64,000 nt of DNA from Streptomyces sindenensis (GTDB lineage Bacteria > Actinomycetota > Actinomycetes > Streptomycetales > Streptomycetaceae). The translations under genes were made by a program, and so were the position numbers. Shown here one piece after another: positions 53,868-63,287 of the stretch. Within the stretch, counting starts at the first letter, position 1. Each line of letters begins with the position of its first letter. The notes under the pieces were generated by a model that saw only the letters and a program-made list of their open reading frames with translations, had not been told where the DNA came from and did not search any database. The stretch covers positions 558,001-622,000 of the forward strand of contig NZ_BMSG01000001.1 of the NCBI RefSeq assembly GCF_014649035.1, in the 5' to 3' direction.

Positions 53868-55556
53868 ATGACGCAGCAGACCGACGGCCCCGCCGCCACG
53901 ACGCCGGACGGCATATCCGCCACCGCGGCGCAGGACGGCATACCCGCCGCCACGACGCGGGAAGACGTGTCCCTCGCCACGACGCCCGGGAGCAGCACCA
54001 CCGCCACCACCGGGTCCGGGCTCATCACGAGCACCGAGGTCGACGGCATCCCCACCCTGCTGGCGCCCACGTCCGGCGGCGGCCCGGTCACCGCGGGGCT
54101 GTACTTCCGGGTCGGTGCCGCCGACGAGACGCTGGCCACGGCCGGCCTCACCCACCTCGTGGAACACCTGGCGCTGCACCGGCACGGCGTCTCGGACCTG
54201 CACTACAACGGGTCCACCGCCGCCACCCACACCCACTTCGTGGTCTCCGGCACCGCCGAGGAGGTCGTCGCCTACCTCAACGGGGTCTGCGCCTCCCTGC
54301 GGGACCTGCCGGTCGAACGCCTCGCCACCGAGCGGGAGATCCTGCGCACCGAGCAGGCGGGCCGCAGCCGGGGCCCCAACCACCAACTGCCGCTGTGGCG
54401 TTACGGGGCACGCGGCTACGGCCTCGTCAGCTACCCGGAGTACGGCACCCTGCATCTGACGGCCGACGCGGTGCGCGACTGGGCCGCGACCTGGTTCACC
54501 CGGGACAACGCGGTCCTGTGGATGACCGGCGACACCGTGCCGGAGGGCCTGCGCCTGACCCTGCCCGCCGGACGGAGGCAGCCGCTGCCCGCGCCCACCT
54601 CGGCCCTGCCCGTCACCCCCGCCTACCTCACGGGCGGCAGCGGCGGAGTGGTCCTGGACGGCATCGTGCGGCGCACCTCGGCGGCCCGGCTCTTCGCGGA
54701 GGTGCTGAGCCGGGCGCTCTTCACGGACCTGCGGCAGCAGGGCGGTTACTCCTACACCGCCGACTGCGGCTACCACCCGCGCGACAACGACCACGCGACC
54801 ATCACCGCCTACGCGGACGCGCTGCCGCAGAAGCAGGACGCGGTGGTCGGCGGCTTCATCGACGTACTGGCCCGGATGCGGGCCGGAACCATCGCCCGGG
54901 CCGAACTCGACTCGGCCCGGGCGAAGGTCGTCAAGCAGTTCGAGATCCCGGACGTCGGCGCGGCGGCGCTGCCCCTGTACGCGCTGAACGTGCTCACGGG
55001 GCACCAGAACTGCACCCCGGACGAGCACCGGGCGCTCCTGGCCGACGTCACCGTCGAGGACCTGCGCGACGTGGCCCGCGAACTGTACGACTCCGCGCTG
55101 ATCCAGGTGCCGGGGCGGGGCGTGGACTGGGCGGGCTTCACCGAGGCGCCCCAGTGGTCGGGCCCGTCGTTCGGTCCCGACCCGGCGGGCACCGTGCACC
55201 GGTCCCGGGAGGCCGACGCCGTGAGCCTGGCCGTCGGACCGGAGGCCGTCACCCTGGTCACCCCGGGCGGACGGATCACCGTACGGTACGACGCGTGCGC
55301 CGCGATGCGCGTCTTCCCGGACGGGGCCCGGCACCTCATCGGTTTCGACGCGTTCGTGGTGGAGGTGGAGCCGACGCTCTACGCCAAGCTCACCCCGGAC
55401 CGGATGGCGGTCATCGACGCGTCGGTCCCGGCCGCCGCCGTCGTCCCGATGCCGGAGCGCGACCCCGAGGAGATCCCGCAGCCGGCCGTGCGGCGCGGCG
55501 GGCTGAAGGGCCGGGCGCTGGGGATGCTGCGCTCGCTGCGCCCGGGACGCGGCTGA
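53868..55556 (+). CDS. M16-family metallopeptidase with PH-like C-terminal domain
   Basis: 562-aa protein. The first ~50 residues are a Thr/Ala-rich repeat-like lead (TTPDGIS, AQDGIPAATTRED). The M16 domain follows with the inverted zinc motif HLVEH (His96, Glu99, His100) and the distal Glu157 region in TEREIL. The second M16 half carries the Arg/Tyr pair block DLRQQGGYSYTADCG. The last ~110 residues (DAVSLAVGPEAVTLVTPGG, LIGFDAFVVEVEPTLY) look like a PH-type beta barrel and are not a standard M16 part. No second M16 subunit is adjacent. It cleaves peptides; substrate unknown. It ends at hairpin 55589-55612. Confidence 0.85.
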   Translation: MTQQTDGPAATTPDGISATAAQDGIPAATTREDVSLATTPGSSTTATTGSGLITSTEVDGIPTLLAPTSGGGPVTAGLYFRVGAADETLATAGLTHLVEHLALHRHGVSDLHYNGSTAATHTHFVVSGTAEEVVAYLNGVCASLRDLPVERLATEREILRTEQAGRSRGPNHQLPLWRYGARGYGLVSYPEYGTLHLTADAVRDWAATWFTRDNAVLWMTGDTVPEGLRLTLPAGRRQPLPAPTSALPVTPAYLTGGSGGVVLDGIVRRTSAARLFAEVLSRALFTDLRQQGGYSYTADCGYHPRDNDHATITAYADALPQKQDAVVGGFIDVLARMRAGTIARAELDSARAKVVKQFEIPDVGAAALPLYALNVLTGHQNCTPDEHRALLADVTVEDLRDVARELYDSALIQVPGRGVDWAGFTEAPQWSGPSFGPDPAGTVHRSREADAVSLAVGPEAVTLVTPGGRITVRYDACAAMRVFPDGARHLIGFDAFVVEVEPTLYAKLTPDRMAVIDASVPAAAVVPMPERDPEEIPQPAVRRGGLKGRALGMLRSLRPGRG

Positions 55557-55588
55557 GGGATCCGGGCCGGGGCACGGCCGAAGGACGG

Positions 55589-55612
55589 GGCCGGGCCGGC
55601 AGCGGCCCGGCC
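55589..55612 (+). terminator. Terminator after the M16 gene
   Basis: GGCCGGGCCG-GCAG-CGGCCCGGCC, a 10-bp stem with a 4-nt loop, 32 bp after the stop. Confidence 0.7.
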
Positions 55613-55710
55613 TCCTCCTCATGAGGGTCCGCCGTTCGCCCGTGAACCTTTCCGCCCGCTGCGGACAACAGGGGTGACAGACACACCGACCGACGCCCCC
55701 TGGAGGCACA

Positions 55711-56379
55711 GTGACCGGACCACCTCCGGCCCGCCCGGGCATCGCGGGCGAGGGCGGAGACGACGGCAGGGACGACGCCGCCGTCATCGCCCAGTCCCTC
55801 GACGAGCCCGAACTGTTCGCCGGGCTCTACGACCGGCACGCCCCGGACATCCACCGCTACGCCGCCCGCCGCCTCGGGGAGGGCGCGGCGGACGACATCA
55901 CGGCGGAGACGTTCCTCATCGCGTTCCGCACCCGGGCCCGCTACGACACGGCCCACCGGCTGGCCCGTCCCTGGCTGTACGGCATCGCGGCCAACCTGAT
56001 CGGCAAGCACCGCCGTACCGAGGTCCGCGCGCTGAAGGCGCTGGCCCGGACCGGACACGACCCGGTCGCCGCGTCGTGGAGCGAGCGCTCGGACGACCGG
56101 ATCGCCGTGCAGGCCCCGCTCGCGGGGGCGCTGGCCTCGCTCTCCCCCGGCGACCGGCACGTCCTCCTGCTCGTCGCCTGGGCGGACCTCGGCTACCAGG
56201 AGGTGGCCGAGGCGCTGCGGATACCGCTGGGCACGGTGAGGTCCCGGCTGAACCGGGCCCGCCGCAAGGTCCGCGCGTCCCTGAGCACCGACCCCGCGTT
56301 CACGTCGGCGCTCGACCCGGCGCTCGACGCATCGCCCGCCACGGCCGGACAGGAGCTGAGCCCGTCATGGACGAAATGA
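55711..56379 (+). CDS. ECF-type RNA polymerase sigma factor
   Basis: 222-aa sigma factor. Region 2: LFAGLYDRHAPDIHRYAARRLG and ADDITAETFLIAFRTR. Region 4: LSPGDRHVLLLVAWADLGYQEVAEAL with GTVRSRLNRARRK. The C-terminal ~25 residues are a loose Asp/Ala/Pro tail. GTG at 55711 follows TGGAGG at 4-5 nt. Its end overlaps the membrane-protein gene by 13 nt, so that protein is the likely anti-sigma or sensor partner. Confidence 0.92.
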   Translation: MTGPPPARPGIAGEGGDDGRDDAAVIAQSLDEPELFAGLYDRHAPDIHRYAARRLGEGAADDITAETFLIAFRTRARYDTAHRLARPWLYGIAANLIGKHRRTEVRALKALARTGHDPVAASWSERSDDRIAVQAPLAGALASLSPGDRHVLLLVAWADLGYQEVAEALRIPLGTVRSRLNRARRKVRASLSTDPAFTSALDPALDASPATAGQELSPSWTK

Positions 56380-57359
56380 CCCAGCTGCGGGAGCTGCGCG
56401 CCGACGCCCCCGCACCCGACCGCGCCACGCTGGCCCCCGCCCGCAAGCGGCTGACCGACGTCATCGAGGGCAGGAGCCGCCGCACGCTCCGGCTGCGGGC
56501 CGACTGGCGGATCGCCTCGCTCGGAGCGGTGGTGGCGATCACCGCGGCGGCGCTCTTCGTGACGCAGATCGTCGACACCTCGGACCCCCGGCAGTCGGGC
56601 CCGGCGACCGTGGCGGGCGACCTCGACCTGTCGAGCCCGGCCGCCGCCCTGGGGGAGGCCGCCGACTTCCTGGAGCGGCAGGAGGTGCCTCCGGAGCCGC
56701 GGTCGGACCAGTGGATCTACCTCCGGGAGGAGAACCCGGACCAGGAGAAGCAGTGGAAGGAGGTGCCCGCCGAGATCCGGAAGAAGATGCCGTGGTCCTA
56801 CAGCCCGGACTCCTGGGTCCCGTACGACGACAAGGCCGCGGAGAACGACGAGTCCGACACGGACTACCGGACCGCCCGCGAGTCCTACCGGATCGCCGCC
56901 GGACTGCCGGAGGACCCGGAGGCGCTCCTCGCAAAACTGCGGAAGGTCTTCCCCACCGGCAGCGGACCCGACGGCCCTCGGGAGGACAAGGACACCCACA
57001 GCTTCCGCGCCCTGACCGTCCTGCTGCAGTCGTACCCGCTCCCACCGGACGCGCTGGCCCGGATCTACCGGGCGATGGCCACGGTCAAGGGCGTCGGCGT
57101 GACCGGCCACCTGGTCCGCGACGCCGGCGGCCGCCAGGTCATCGCCGTGACCCGCGCCTACGACCGGAACACCCGGACCGAGATCTTCATCGACCCGGTG
57201 GACTACAGCTACGCGGGCCAGCGCGATGTCGTCACCAGGACCCACGAGGTCGCCGGCCCCAAGGGCATCGAGCCGATCACCCACCAGCGCGGCGACATCC
57301 TGATGGACGTCGCGAGGACCAGGGCGGCCGTGGTCGACGCCAAGGGCCAGAAGCCCTGA
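56367..57359 (+). CDS. CU044_5270-type membrane protein, ECF sigma partner
   Basis: 330-aa single-span protein. The N-terminal cytoplasmic part (MTQLRELRADAPAPDRATLAPAR, LRADWRIAS) would contact the sigma factor, then a helix at about 51-69 (SLGAVVAITAAALFVTQIV) and a large outside domain with DSWVPYDDKAAEND and DALARIYRAMATVKGVGVTG. This matches the CU044_5270 family found beside ECF sigma factors. ATG at 56367 overlaps the sigma gene by 13 nt. A 17-bp hairpin at 57386-57430 ends the operon. It probably acts as an anti-sigma or sensor by position. Confidence 0.85.
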   Translation: MDEMTQLRELRADAPAPDRATLAPARKRLTDVIEGRSRRTLRLRADWRIASLGAVVAITAAALFVTQIVDTSDPRQSGPATVAGDLDLSSPAAALGEAADFLERQEVPPEPRSDQWIYLREENPDQEKQWKEVPAEIRKKMPWSYSPDSWVPYDDKAAENDESDTDYRTARESYRIAAGLPEDPEALLAKLRKVFPTGSGPDGPREDKDTHSFRALTVLLQSYPLPPDALARIYRAMATVKGVGVTGHLVRDAGGRQVIAVTRAYDRNTRTEIFIDPVDYSYAGQRDVVTRTHEVAGPKGIEPITHQRGDILMDVARTRAAVVDAKGQKP

Positions 57360-57385
57360 CCGTACGTCCCGCACGAAGCCCCGGG

Positions 57386-57430
57386 CGTGGGCCCGGTGTC
57401 CGGCACAGGGGAGCGGACACCGGGCCCACG
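57386..57430. terminator. Strong terminator hairpin
   Basis: CGTGGGCCCGGTGTCCG pairs perfectly with CGGACACCGGGCCCACG (17 bp) around an 11-nt loop. It lies between the sigma/partner operon and the convergent TrkA-like pseudogene. Confidence 0.9.
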
Positions 57431-57530
57431 GCCGTTCGACGGGCGAGGCCGGTCACTCCCGGGCGCGGACGGCCGGACCACCGCCGGACGCCGCTCGGCC
57501 GGTCCGGCCGGTCCGGCCGACTCCGTCTCC

Positions 57531-58080
57531 CTACTGGAGTTCGCTGAAGCGTTCGGTGGCCCGGGTGCGTCCGGCGACGATGATCGTGTCGTCCGCCTCC
57601 ACGACGGTTTCGGGGGGGTGGCGTAGGTGAAGCCCTCACCGGGGCGCTTGATGGCGACGACGGTGATGCCGTGGCGGGTCCGGACGGCGCTGTTGGACAG
57701 GGGCAGGCCGATGATGTCGGCGGGCGGGTTGGTCTTCACCATGGCGAAGTCGTCCTCGAACTCGATGTAGTCGAGCATGCGGCCCCGCACCAGGTGGGCG
57801 ACGCGTTGGCCCATGTCGTGTTCGGGGTAGACGACGTGGTGCACACCGAGCTGGGTGAGGATGCGGCCGTGGGCCTTGCTGATGGCTTTGGCCCAGACGT
57901 TCTCGATGCCGAAGGAGATCAGCAGCGAGGCCGTGAGGATGCTGGCTTCGAGGTCGGTGCCGATGGCGACGACAGCGCGGTCGAACTCGTGGACGCCCAG
58001 CTGGCGCAGGGCGTCCTCCTTGGTGGAGTCGGCCCGCACGGCATGGGTGACGGATCCGGAGACGGGGCGCACCACGTCTG
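57531..58080 (-). pseudogene. TrkA/KtrA-type potassium uptake regulator, truncated and frameshifted
   Basis: The homology covers the second half of an RCK_N domain (THAVRADSTKEDALRQLG, VWAKAISKAHGRIL, VVYPEHDMGQRVAHLVRGR) and most of an RCK_C domain (HGITVVAIKRPGEGFTYATP). The N-terminal NAD-binding GxGxxG strand is missing. At a run of seven G (57612-57618, plus strand) the frame breaks. In the other frame the tail continues as ETVVEADDTIIVAGRTR to a TAG at 57533-57531, which is the expected C-terminus. A functional protein would therefore need both a lost 5' end and one indel repaired. Coordinates of the 5' edge are approximate. Confidence 0.8.
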
Positions 58081-58245
58081 TTCGCACTGGAAGACGATAA
58101 ACAACCTTGACGCCGCCTTCGCCCCCAGGCCCTGCCGTTCGCCGTCCGCCGTGCCTAGGCTCTCCGGCATGGGCCCCAGTAGCAGCTTCCGTGTCCGAGT
58201 CCCTCACCGGTCCGCGTCGGCCCTCCGGCCGATCGGGTGAAGGGT

Positions 58246-58407
58246 ATGGATCTCACCCGGGGCCTGCGGCGCACCGAGTACACCTTGTTTCTCACCGCCG
58301 TGCTTCTGGTCGCGGCCGGGGCTGCGACCGGCTCGTGGTGGCTGATCGGTTTCGGGGCGTGGGCTCTGATCGCCGGAGGCGTGATCGAGATGATCTACCG
58401 CCCGTGA
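58246..58407 (+). CDS. 53-aa two-helix membrane protein
   Basis: Short gene with a good ribosome site (GGTGAAGGGT directly before ATG) and a sequence typical of a real small membrane protein: MDLTRGLRRTEYTLFLTAVLL, with helices at about 12-28 and 31-48 (WWLIGFGAWALIAGGVIEM) and a short polar end IYRP. Arg-rich N-terminus suggests N-in orientation. No family is recognised. It lies between the broken TrkA-like gene and coaA. Confidence 0.65.
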   Translation: MDLTRGLRRTEYTLFLTAVLLVAAGAATGSWWLIGFGAWALIAGGVIEMIYRP

Positions 58408-58616
58408 CCGGCCCCGCCCGAACGGCGTGCGGTGCGCTCGGAGCCGGCCTGGCGCGATGCCGAGCCCTCAGCGCCTGTCTCCTTGTTCATGTCCTGCCCG
58501 GCCGCTGCTCCTCGGTCCCCGGGACGCCGTAGCCCGGGGCCCCGCCCGGCCCCGCCCCGCCACCCACGTGACCGACCCCACCCCCCACTCCGTTGAAACT
58601 CCCGCAACAATGAAGG

Positions 58617-59612
58617 GTGATCACTTCGCCCGCACGGAGCCCCCAGCGCCGCACCGAGCATGCGCCGACCCCGTACGTCGACCTCTCGCGCGACGAGTGG
58701 AGCGCACTGCGGGACAAGACGCCGCTGCCGCTGACCGCCGACGAGGTGGAGCGGCTGCGAGGGCTCGGGGACGTCATCGATCTGGACGAGGTGCGGGACG
58801 TCTATCTGCCGCTCTCCCGGCTGCTCAACCTGTACGTCCAGGCCACCTCCGGGCTGCGCGGCGCGCTGAACACCTTCCTGGGGGACGCCGGGAACGGGCA
58901 CGGGGCGCAGCGCGGGACCCCGTTCGTCATAGGGGTCGCGGGCAGCGTCGCCGTCGGGAAGTCCACCAGTGCGCGTATCCTCCAGGCGCTGCTGGCCCGC
59001 TGGCCCGAGCACCCGAGGGTCGAGCTGGTGACGACGGACGGGTTCCTGCTGCCGATGAAGGAGCTCAAGGCGCGCGGGCTGACCTCGCGCAAAGGGTTCC
59101 CGGAGTCGTACGACCGGCGGGCCCTGACCCGGTTCGTCGCGGACATCAAGGCGGGCAAGGACGAGGTGACGGCGCCCGTCTACTCGCACCTGATCTACGA
59201 CATCGTCCCCGGCGAGCGGCTCACCGTGCGCCGCCCCGACATCCTCATCGTCGAGGGCCTCAACGTCCTGCAGCCCGCCCTGCCCGGCAGCGACGGCCGG
59301 ACCAGGGTCGGGCTGGCCGACTACTTCGACTTCAGCGTGTACGTCGACGCGCGCGCCGAGGACATCGAGACCTGGTACCTGAACCGCTTCCGCAAGCTGC
59401 GCGCCACGGCGTTCCAGGACCCGTCCTCGTACTTCCGCAAGTACACCCAGGTCTCCGAGGAGGAGGCACTGGACTACGCGCGCACCATGTGGCGGACCAT
59501 CAACAAGCCGAACCTCCTGGAGAACGTGGCTCCGACGCGCGGCCGTGCCACCCTGGTGCTCCGCAAGGGCCCGGACCACAAGGTCCAGAAGCTGTCCCTG
59601 CGCAAGCTCTGA
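58617..59612 (+). CDS. coaA: Pantothenate kinase, type I
   Basis: 331-aa enzyme phosphorylating pantothenate, the first and regulated step of CoA synthesis, in the cytosol. The P-loop is [12 protein letters not shown] (106-117); further family blocks are [32 protein letters not shown] and [11 protein letters not shown] at 58617 lacks a properly spaced ribosome site, so a leaderless mRNA is possible. It is followed after 26 bp by the DUF389 gene. Confidence 0.95.
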   Translation: MITSPARSPQRRTEHAPTPYVDLSRDEWSALRDKTPLPLTADEVERLRGLGDVIDLDEVRDVYLPLSRLLNLYVQATSGLRGALNTFLGDAGNGHGAQRGTPFVIGVAGSVAVGKSTSARILQALLARWPEHPRVELVTTDGFLLPMKELKARGLTSRKGFPESYDRRALTRFVADIKAGKDEVTAPVYSHLIYDIVPGERLTVRRPDILIVEGLNVLQPALPGSDGRTRVGLADYFDFSVYVDARAEDIETWYLNRFRKLRATAFQDPSSYFRKYTQVSEEEALDYARTMWRTINKPNLLENVAPTRGRATLVLRKGPDHKVQKLSLRKL

Positions 59613-59638
59613 CCCCTCGGCCCGGAAGGGCGTGCCGC

Positions 59639-60604
59639 GTGCTGCACCTGCGTCTGATCGTGCCCGCCGACACCACGGACGAGGTTGTCGCCCTCCTGGG
59701 GTCCACCGTCGGCACCGCCCACCTCGTGGTCCTGCCGGGCGCCGCCCGCTCGCCCGCGGGAGACGTCGTGATGTGCGACGTGGCGCGCGAGGCCGGTGAC
59801 GAGCTGATCGAGGCGCTGCGCCGGCTCGGCATCGAAAGAACCGGGGCGATCAGCGTCGAGAACCTCGACCTCACCCTCTCCTCGCACGCCGACAGAGCCG
59901 AGCGCGAGGCCCCGGGCGACAGCGCCGACGCGGTGCTGTGGGAGGAGCTGACGGAGGCGACGCACGAGGAGTCGACGTTCTCCCTCACCTACGTCTCCTT
60001 CCTGGCCCTCGCCACGATGCTCGCCGCCTGCGGCGTGATGCTCGACAACGCGGTGCTGATCGTGGGCGCGATGGCGGTCGGCCCGGAGTTCGGTCCGCTG
60101 GCCGGGATCTCCACGGCCGTCGTCCAGGGCGCTCCGCGCCTGGTCGCCCGCTCGCTGTGGGCGCTGATCGGCGGCTTCGCGCTGGCGATGGTCGTGACGG
60201 CCGGGTTCGCCTGGCTGCTGGACGCGTTCGGCCTGTTCACCCGCGACATGATCGACAGGCCCCGGCCGAACACCGGCTTCATCTGGCACCCGGACCGGAT
60301 GTCGTTCGTCGTCGCGTTCCTGGCCGGCGTCGCCGGAACCCTCTCCCTCACCTCGGCGAAGTCCGGGGCCCTGATCGGCGTGGCGATCTCCGTGACGACG
60401 GTCCCGGCCGCGGCCAACGCGGCCGTCGCGTTCAGCTACGCCGACTACCAGCAGACGATCGGCTCGGGCCAGCAGCTCCTCGCCAACCTCGGCGGCATCG
60501 TCCTGGCGGGCACGCTGACGCTGCTGCTCCAGAAGGGCCTGTGGAAGCTCTGTCGTACGCGAAAGCCCCCGGCGAGCACGCCGGGGGCCTCGGTGGGAGC
60601 TTGA
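59639..60604 (+). CDS. DUF389 family membrane protein
   Basis: 321-aa protein with an N-terminal ~100-residue ferredoxin-like cytoplasmic domain (LHLRLIVPADTTDEVVALLG) and the DUF389 membrane domain: ATMLAACGVMLDNAVLIVGAM, then MAVGPEFGPLAGIS, the family signature, and about six helices in total. Function is unknown in general. GTG at 59639 follows GGAAGG. The last codons (60565-60588) contain a hairpin that on the opposite strand looks like the glmM terminator. Confidence 0.9.
   Translation: MLHLRLIVPADTTDEVVALLGSTVGTAHLVVLPGAARSPAGDVVMCDVAREAGDELIEALRRLGIERTGAISVENLDLTLSSHADRAEREAPGDSADAVLWEELTEATHEESTFSLTYVSFLALATMLAACGVMLDNAVLIVGAMAVGPEFGPLAGISTAVVQGAPRLVARSLWALIGGFALAMVVTAGFAWLLDAFGLFTRDMIDRPRPNTGFIWHPDRMSFVVAFLAGVAGTLSLTSAKSGALIGVAISVTTVPAAANAAVAFSYADYQQTIGSGQQLLANLGGIVLAGTLTLLLQKGLWKLCRTRKPPASTPGASVGA
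60565..60588 (-). terminator. glmM terminator within the DUF389 coding end
   Basis: GCCCCCGGCG-AGCA-CGCCGGGGGC, 10-bp stem. On the minus strand the stem is followed by TTT, as in an intrinsic terminator, and it lies 49 bp past the glmM stop. Confidence 0.65.
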
Positions 60605-60636
60605 CGGACCGCTGACCGGCCGTACGGCTCAGGGCG

Positions 60637-61995
60637 TCACCCCAGCGCGGACTTCACCACATCGGCCAGTCGGCCCGCGACGGCCCGCGCCTGCTCGATG
60701 TCGGCGGCCTCGACCATGACCCGCACCAGCGGCTCCGTACCCGACTGGCGCAGCAGGACGCGCCCGCTCTCGCCGAGCTCGTGCTCCGCCTCGACGACCG
60801 CCGCGGCCAGCTCGGCCGAGGTGTTCACCCGGGTCTTGTCGACGTCGGGGACGTTGATGAGGACCTGCGGCAGGCGCTGCATGACCCCGGCCAACTCGGC
60901 GAGGCTCCGCCCGGTGGCGGCGACGCGGGCGGCCAGCATCAGGCCGGTCAGCGTGCCGTCGCCGGTCGTGGCGTGGTCCAGGACGATGACGTGACCGGAC
61001 TGCTCGCCGCCCAGCGCGAAGCCCTCGGCCTTCATCGACTCCAGGACGTACCGGTCGCCGACCGCCGTCTGGACGAGCCGGATGCCCTCGCGCTCCATGG
61101 CCAGCTTGAAGCCGAGGTTCGACATGACCGTGCCGACCACGGTGTCCTTGCGCAGCTGCCCGGCCTCCCGCATGGCGAGGGCCAGCACGGCGAGGATCTG
61201 GTCGCCGTCGACCTCCTCGCCCGCCGCGTCCACGGCCAGGCAGCGGTCGGCGTCCCCGTCGTGCGCGATGCCGAGGTCGGCCCCGTGCTCGACGACGGCG
61301 GCGCGCAGCAGCTCCAGGTGGGTGGAGCCGCAGCCGTCGTTGATGTTCAGGCCGTCCGGGTCGGCCCCGATGGTGACGACCTCGGCACCGGCCCGGGCGA
61401 ACGCGGCGGGCGAGACCCGGGCGGCGGCGCCGTGCGCCTCGTCCAGGACGACCTTCAGACCGTCGAGCCGGTTGGGGAGGACACCGATGAGGTGGGCGAC
61501 GTACCGGTCGAAGCCCTCCGCGTAGTCGGAGACCCGGCCGACGCCGGCGCCGGTCGGGCGGTTCCACGGCTCACCGGTGCGGTGCTGCTCGTAGACCGTC
61601 TCGATCCGGTCCTCCAGCTCGTCGGCGAGCTTGTGGCCGCCACGCGCGAAGAACTTGATGCCGTTGTCGGGCATCGCGTTGTGGCTGGCGGAGAGCATCA
61701 CACCGAGGTCGGCGTCGAGGACCCCGGTGAGGTGGGCGACCGCGGGTGTCGGCAGCACGCCGACGCGCAGCACGTCCACCCCGGCGCTGGCCAGGCCCGC
61801 CACGACGGCGGCCTCCAGGAACTCTCCGGATGCCCGCGGATCACGTCCGACCACGGCGGTCGGGCGATGGCCCGCGAAGGTGCCTGCCTCGGCGAGTACG
61901 TGCGCCGCCGCGACCGAGAGACCGAGCGCCAGCTCGGCCGTCAGATCGGCGTTGGCGACACCCCGTACTCCATCCGTACCGAAGAGTCGTCCCAC
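60637..61995 (-). CDS. glmM: Phosphoglucosamine mutase
   Basis: 452-aa enzyme converting glucosamine-6-phosphate to glucosamine-1-phosphate for UDP-GlcNAc and peptidoglycan. The phosphoserine Ser104 is in [14 protein letters not shown], the Mg2+ loop is [12 protein letters not shown] near 241, and the sugar-specificity loop is GGEQSGH. GTG at 61995 follows GGAGG at 6 nt and starts [12 protein letters not shown], the standard N-terminus. The upstream region is unusually T-rich on the coding strand. It works directly after GlmS, encoded at 39.9-41.7 kb. Confidence 0.96.
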   Translation of the reverse strand: MGRLFGTDGVRGVANADLTAELALGLSVAAAHVLAEAGTFAGHRPTAVVGRDPRASGEFLEAAVVAGLASAGVDVLRVGVLPTPAVAHLTGVLDADLGVMLSASHNAMPDNGIKFFARGGHKLADELEDRIETVYEQHRTGEPWNRPTGAGVGRVSDYAEGFDRYVAHLIGVLPNRLDGLKVVLDEAHGAAARVSPAAFARAGAEVVTIGADPDGLNINDGCGSTHLELLRAAVVEHGADLGIAHDGDADRCLAVDAAGEEVDGDQILAVLALAMREAGQLRKDTVVGTVMSNLGFKLAMEREGIRLVQTAVGDRYVLESMKAEGFALGGEQSGHVIVLDHATTGDGTLTGLMLAARVAATGRSLAELAGVMQRLPQVLINVPDVDKTRVNTSAELAAAVVEAEHELGESGRVLLRQSGTEPLVRVMVEAADIEQARAVAGRLADVVKSALG

Positions 61996-62100
61996 TGGTG
62001 TCCTCCGAAGTGCTCCGAAACCACAAACCACTACTGCACAGCAAACGAACTGAGAAACCAACAACGAAAGCGGCGAAAAACCACAAAAAAGGTATGCCGG
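61996..62100 (-). promoter_or_regulatory. Pyrimidine-rich glmM leader
   Basis: On the coding (minus) strand the ~100 bases before glmM are rich in T with runs such as CCTTTTTTGTGGTTTTTCG and TTTCGTTGTTGGTTTCTC, sharply unlike the GC-rich surroundings. It ends at the ribosome site GGAGG. It could be a U-rich untranslated leader with a regulatory role or an unusually AT-rich promoter region; no -10/-35 pair was assigned. Confidence 0.5.
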
Positions 62101-62213
62101 ACGGCATCGCTCGGGCCCGGCGCGGGCACGGGCGCAGGCTGGGCGCCGGTATGACGCAACCGGACCGATGAACGTCTCATGCCGTTATACGCCCGCGAGG
62201 GTCGATAAACGAA

Positions 62214-62246
62214 CGCCCCGGCAGCACGGAGTGTGCCGCCGGGGCG
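62214..62246 (-). terminator. rpsI terminator
   Basis: CGCCCCGGC and GCAC pair with GTGC and GCCGGGGCG around GGAGT, with one A/C mismatch. It lies 25 bp beyond the rpsI stop. Confidence 0.75.
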
Positions 62247-62271
62247 AACGTGACAGTCGAGCAGGCGATAT

Positions 62272-62799
62272 TTAGCGCTTGCTGTACTGCGGGGCCTTAC
62301 GGGCCTTCTTGAGACCGGCCTTCTTGCGCTCGACCGCACGGTCGTCGCGGGAGAGGAAGCCGGCCTTCTTCAGCGTGGCGCGGTTGTTGTCCACGTCCGC
62401 CTCGTTCAGCGCGCGGGCCACGCCGAGGCGCAGGGCGCCGGCCTGACCGGAGACGCCGCCACCCGAGATGCGGGCGATGACGTCGTAGCGGCCGTCGAGC
62501 TCAAGCACCTTGAAGGGCTCGTTGACTTCCTGCTGGTGCACCTTGTTGGGGAAGTAGTCCTCAAGGGTGCGACCGTTGATCTTCCACTTGCCGGTGCCCG
62601 GAACGATCCGGACGCGGGCGATGGCGTTCTTGCGACGGCCCAGGCCGGCGGCGGGCTGCGGGTCACCGAAGCGGCCCGCGAGGGACTCGCTGGTGTACTC
62701 GCCCTCGACGGGAACCTCGGACTCGAAGGTGGTCACCTCGGCGAAGGTCTCCTCGCCCTCGGTGCCCTCGACGGGGTTCTCAACAGTGGTCTCGGCCAC
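62272..62799 (-). CDS. rpsI: 30S ribosomal protein S9
   Basis: 175-aa S9; the core ([19 protein letters not shown] to the C-terminal [12 protein letters not shown] that reaches the P-site tRNA) is complete. The first ~45 residues are an acidic extension ([20 protein letters not shown]) typical of actinobacterial S9. It lies 44 bp after rplM in the conserved rplM-rpsI operon. Confidence 0.98.
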   Translation of the reverse strand: MAETTVENPVEGTEGEETFAEVTTFESEVPVEGEYTSESLAGRFGDPQPAAGLGRRKNAIARVRIVPGTGKWKINGRTLEDYFPNKVHQQEVNEPFKVLELDGRYDVIARISGGGVSGQAGALRLGVARALNEADVDNNRATLKKAGFLSRDDRAVERKKAGLKKARKAPQYSKR

Positions 62800-62843
62800 G
62801 ATTCTCCTCAGATCTTTCTGTACGTCTTAGGGGGTGGCCGGAA

Positions 62844-63287
62844 CTACTGCGCGACCTGGGTGATCTCGAACGGGACCGGCTGCTGAGCAGCGTGCGGGTG
62901 CTGGTCGCCCGCGTAGACCTTGAGCTTCGAGAGCACCTGACGGCCCAGGGTGTTCTTGGGGATCATGCCCTTGATGGCCTTCTCGACGGCCTTCTCGGGG
63001 TTCTTCGCCAGCAGCTCGTCGTAGCGCACCGAACGGAGACCGCCCGGGAAGCCCGAGTGGCGGTACGCCATCTTCTGGGTCTTCTTGTTGCCGGACAGGT
63101 GCACCTTGTCGGCGTTGATGATGATGACGAAGTCGCCCATGTCCATGTGGGGGGCGTAGATCGCCTTGTGCTTACCCCGGAGGAGGTTCGCAGCCGTGGT
63201 GGCGAGACGGCCCAGGACGATGTCCTGAGCGTCGATGATGTGCCACTGGCGAGTGACATCGCCGGGCTTGGGGCTGTACGTACGCAC
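62844..63287 (-). CDS. rplM: 50S ribosomal protein L13
   Basis: 147-aa L13 with all core blocks ([57 protein letters not shown]). GTG at 63287 gives the family length; an in-frame upstream start at 63329 would add a non-conserved stretch. It is first in the rplM-rpsI operon, with a promoter at 63474-63503 and a leader of about 180 nt. Confidence 0.98.
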   Translation of the reverse strand: MRTYSPKPGDVTRQWHIIDAQDIVLGRLATTAANLLRGKHKAIYAPHMDMGDFVIIINADKVHLSGNKKTQKMAYRHSGFPGGLRSVRYDELLAKNPEKAVEKAIKGMIPKNTLGRQVLSKLKVYAGDQHPHAAQQPVPFEITQVAQ

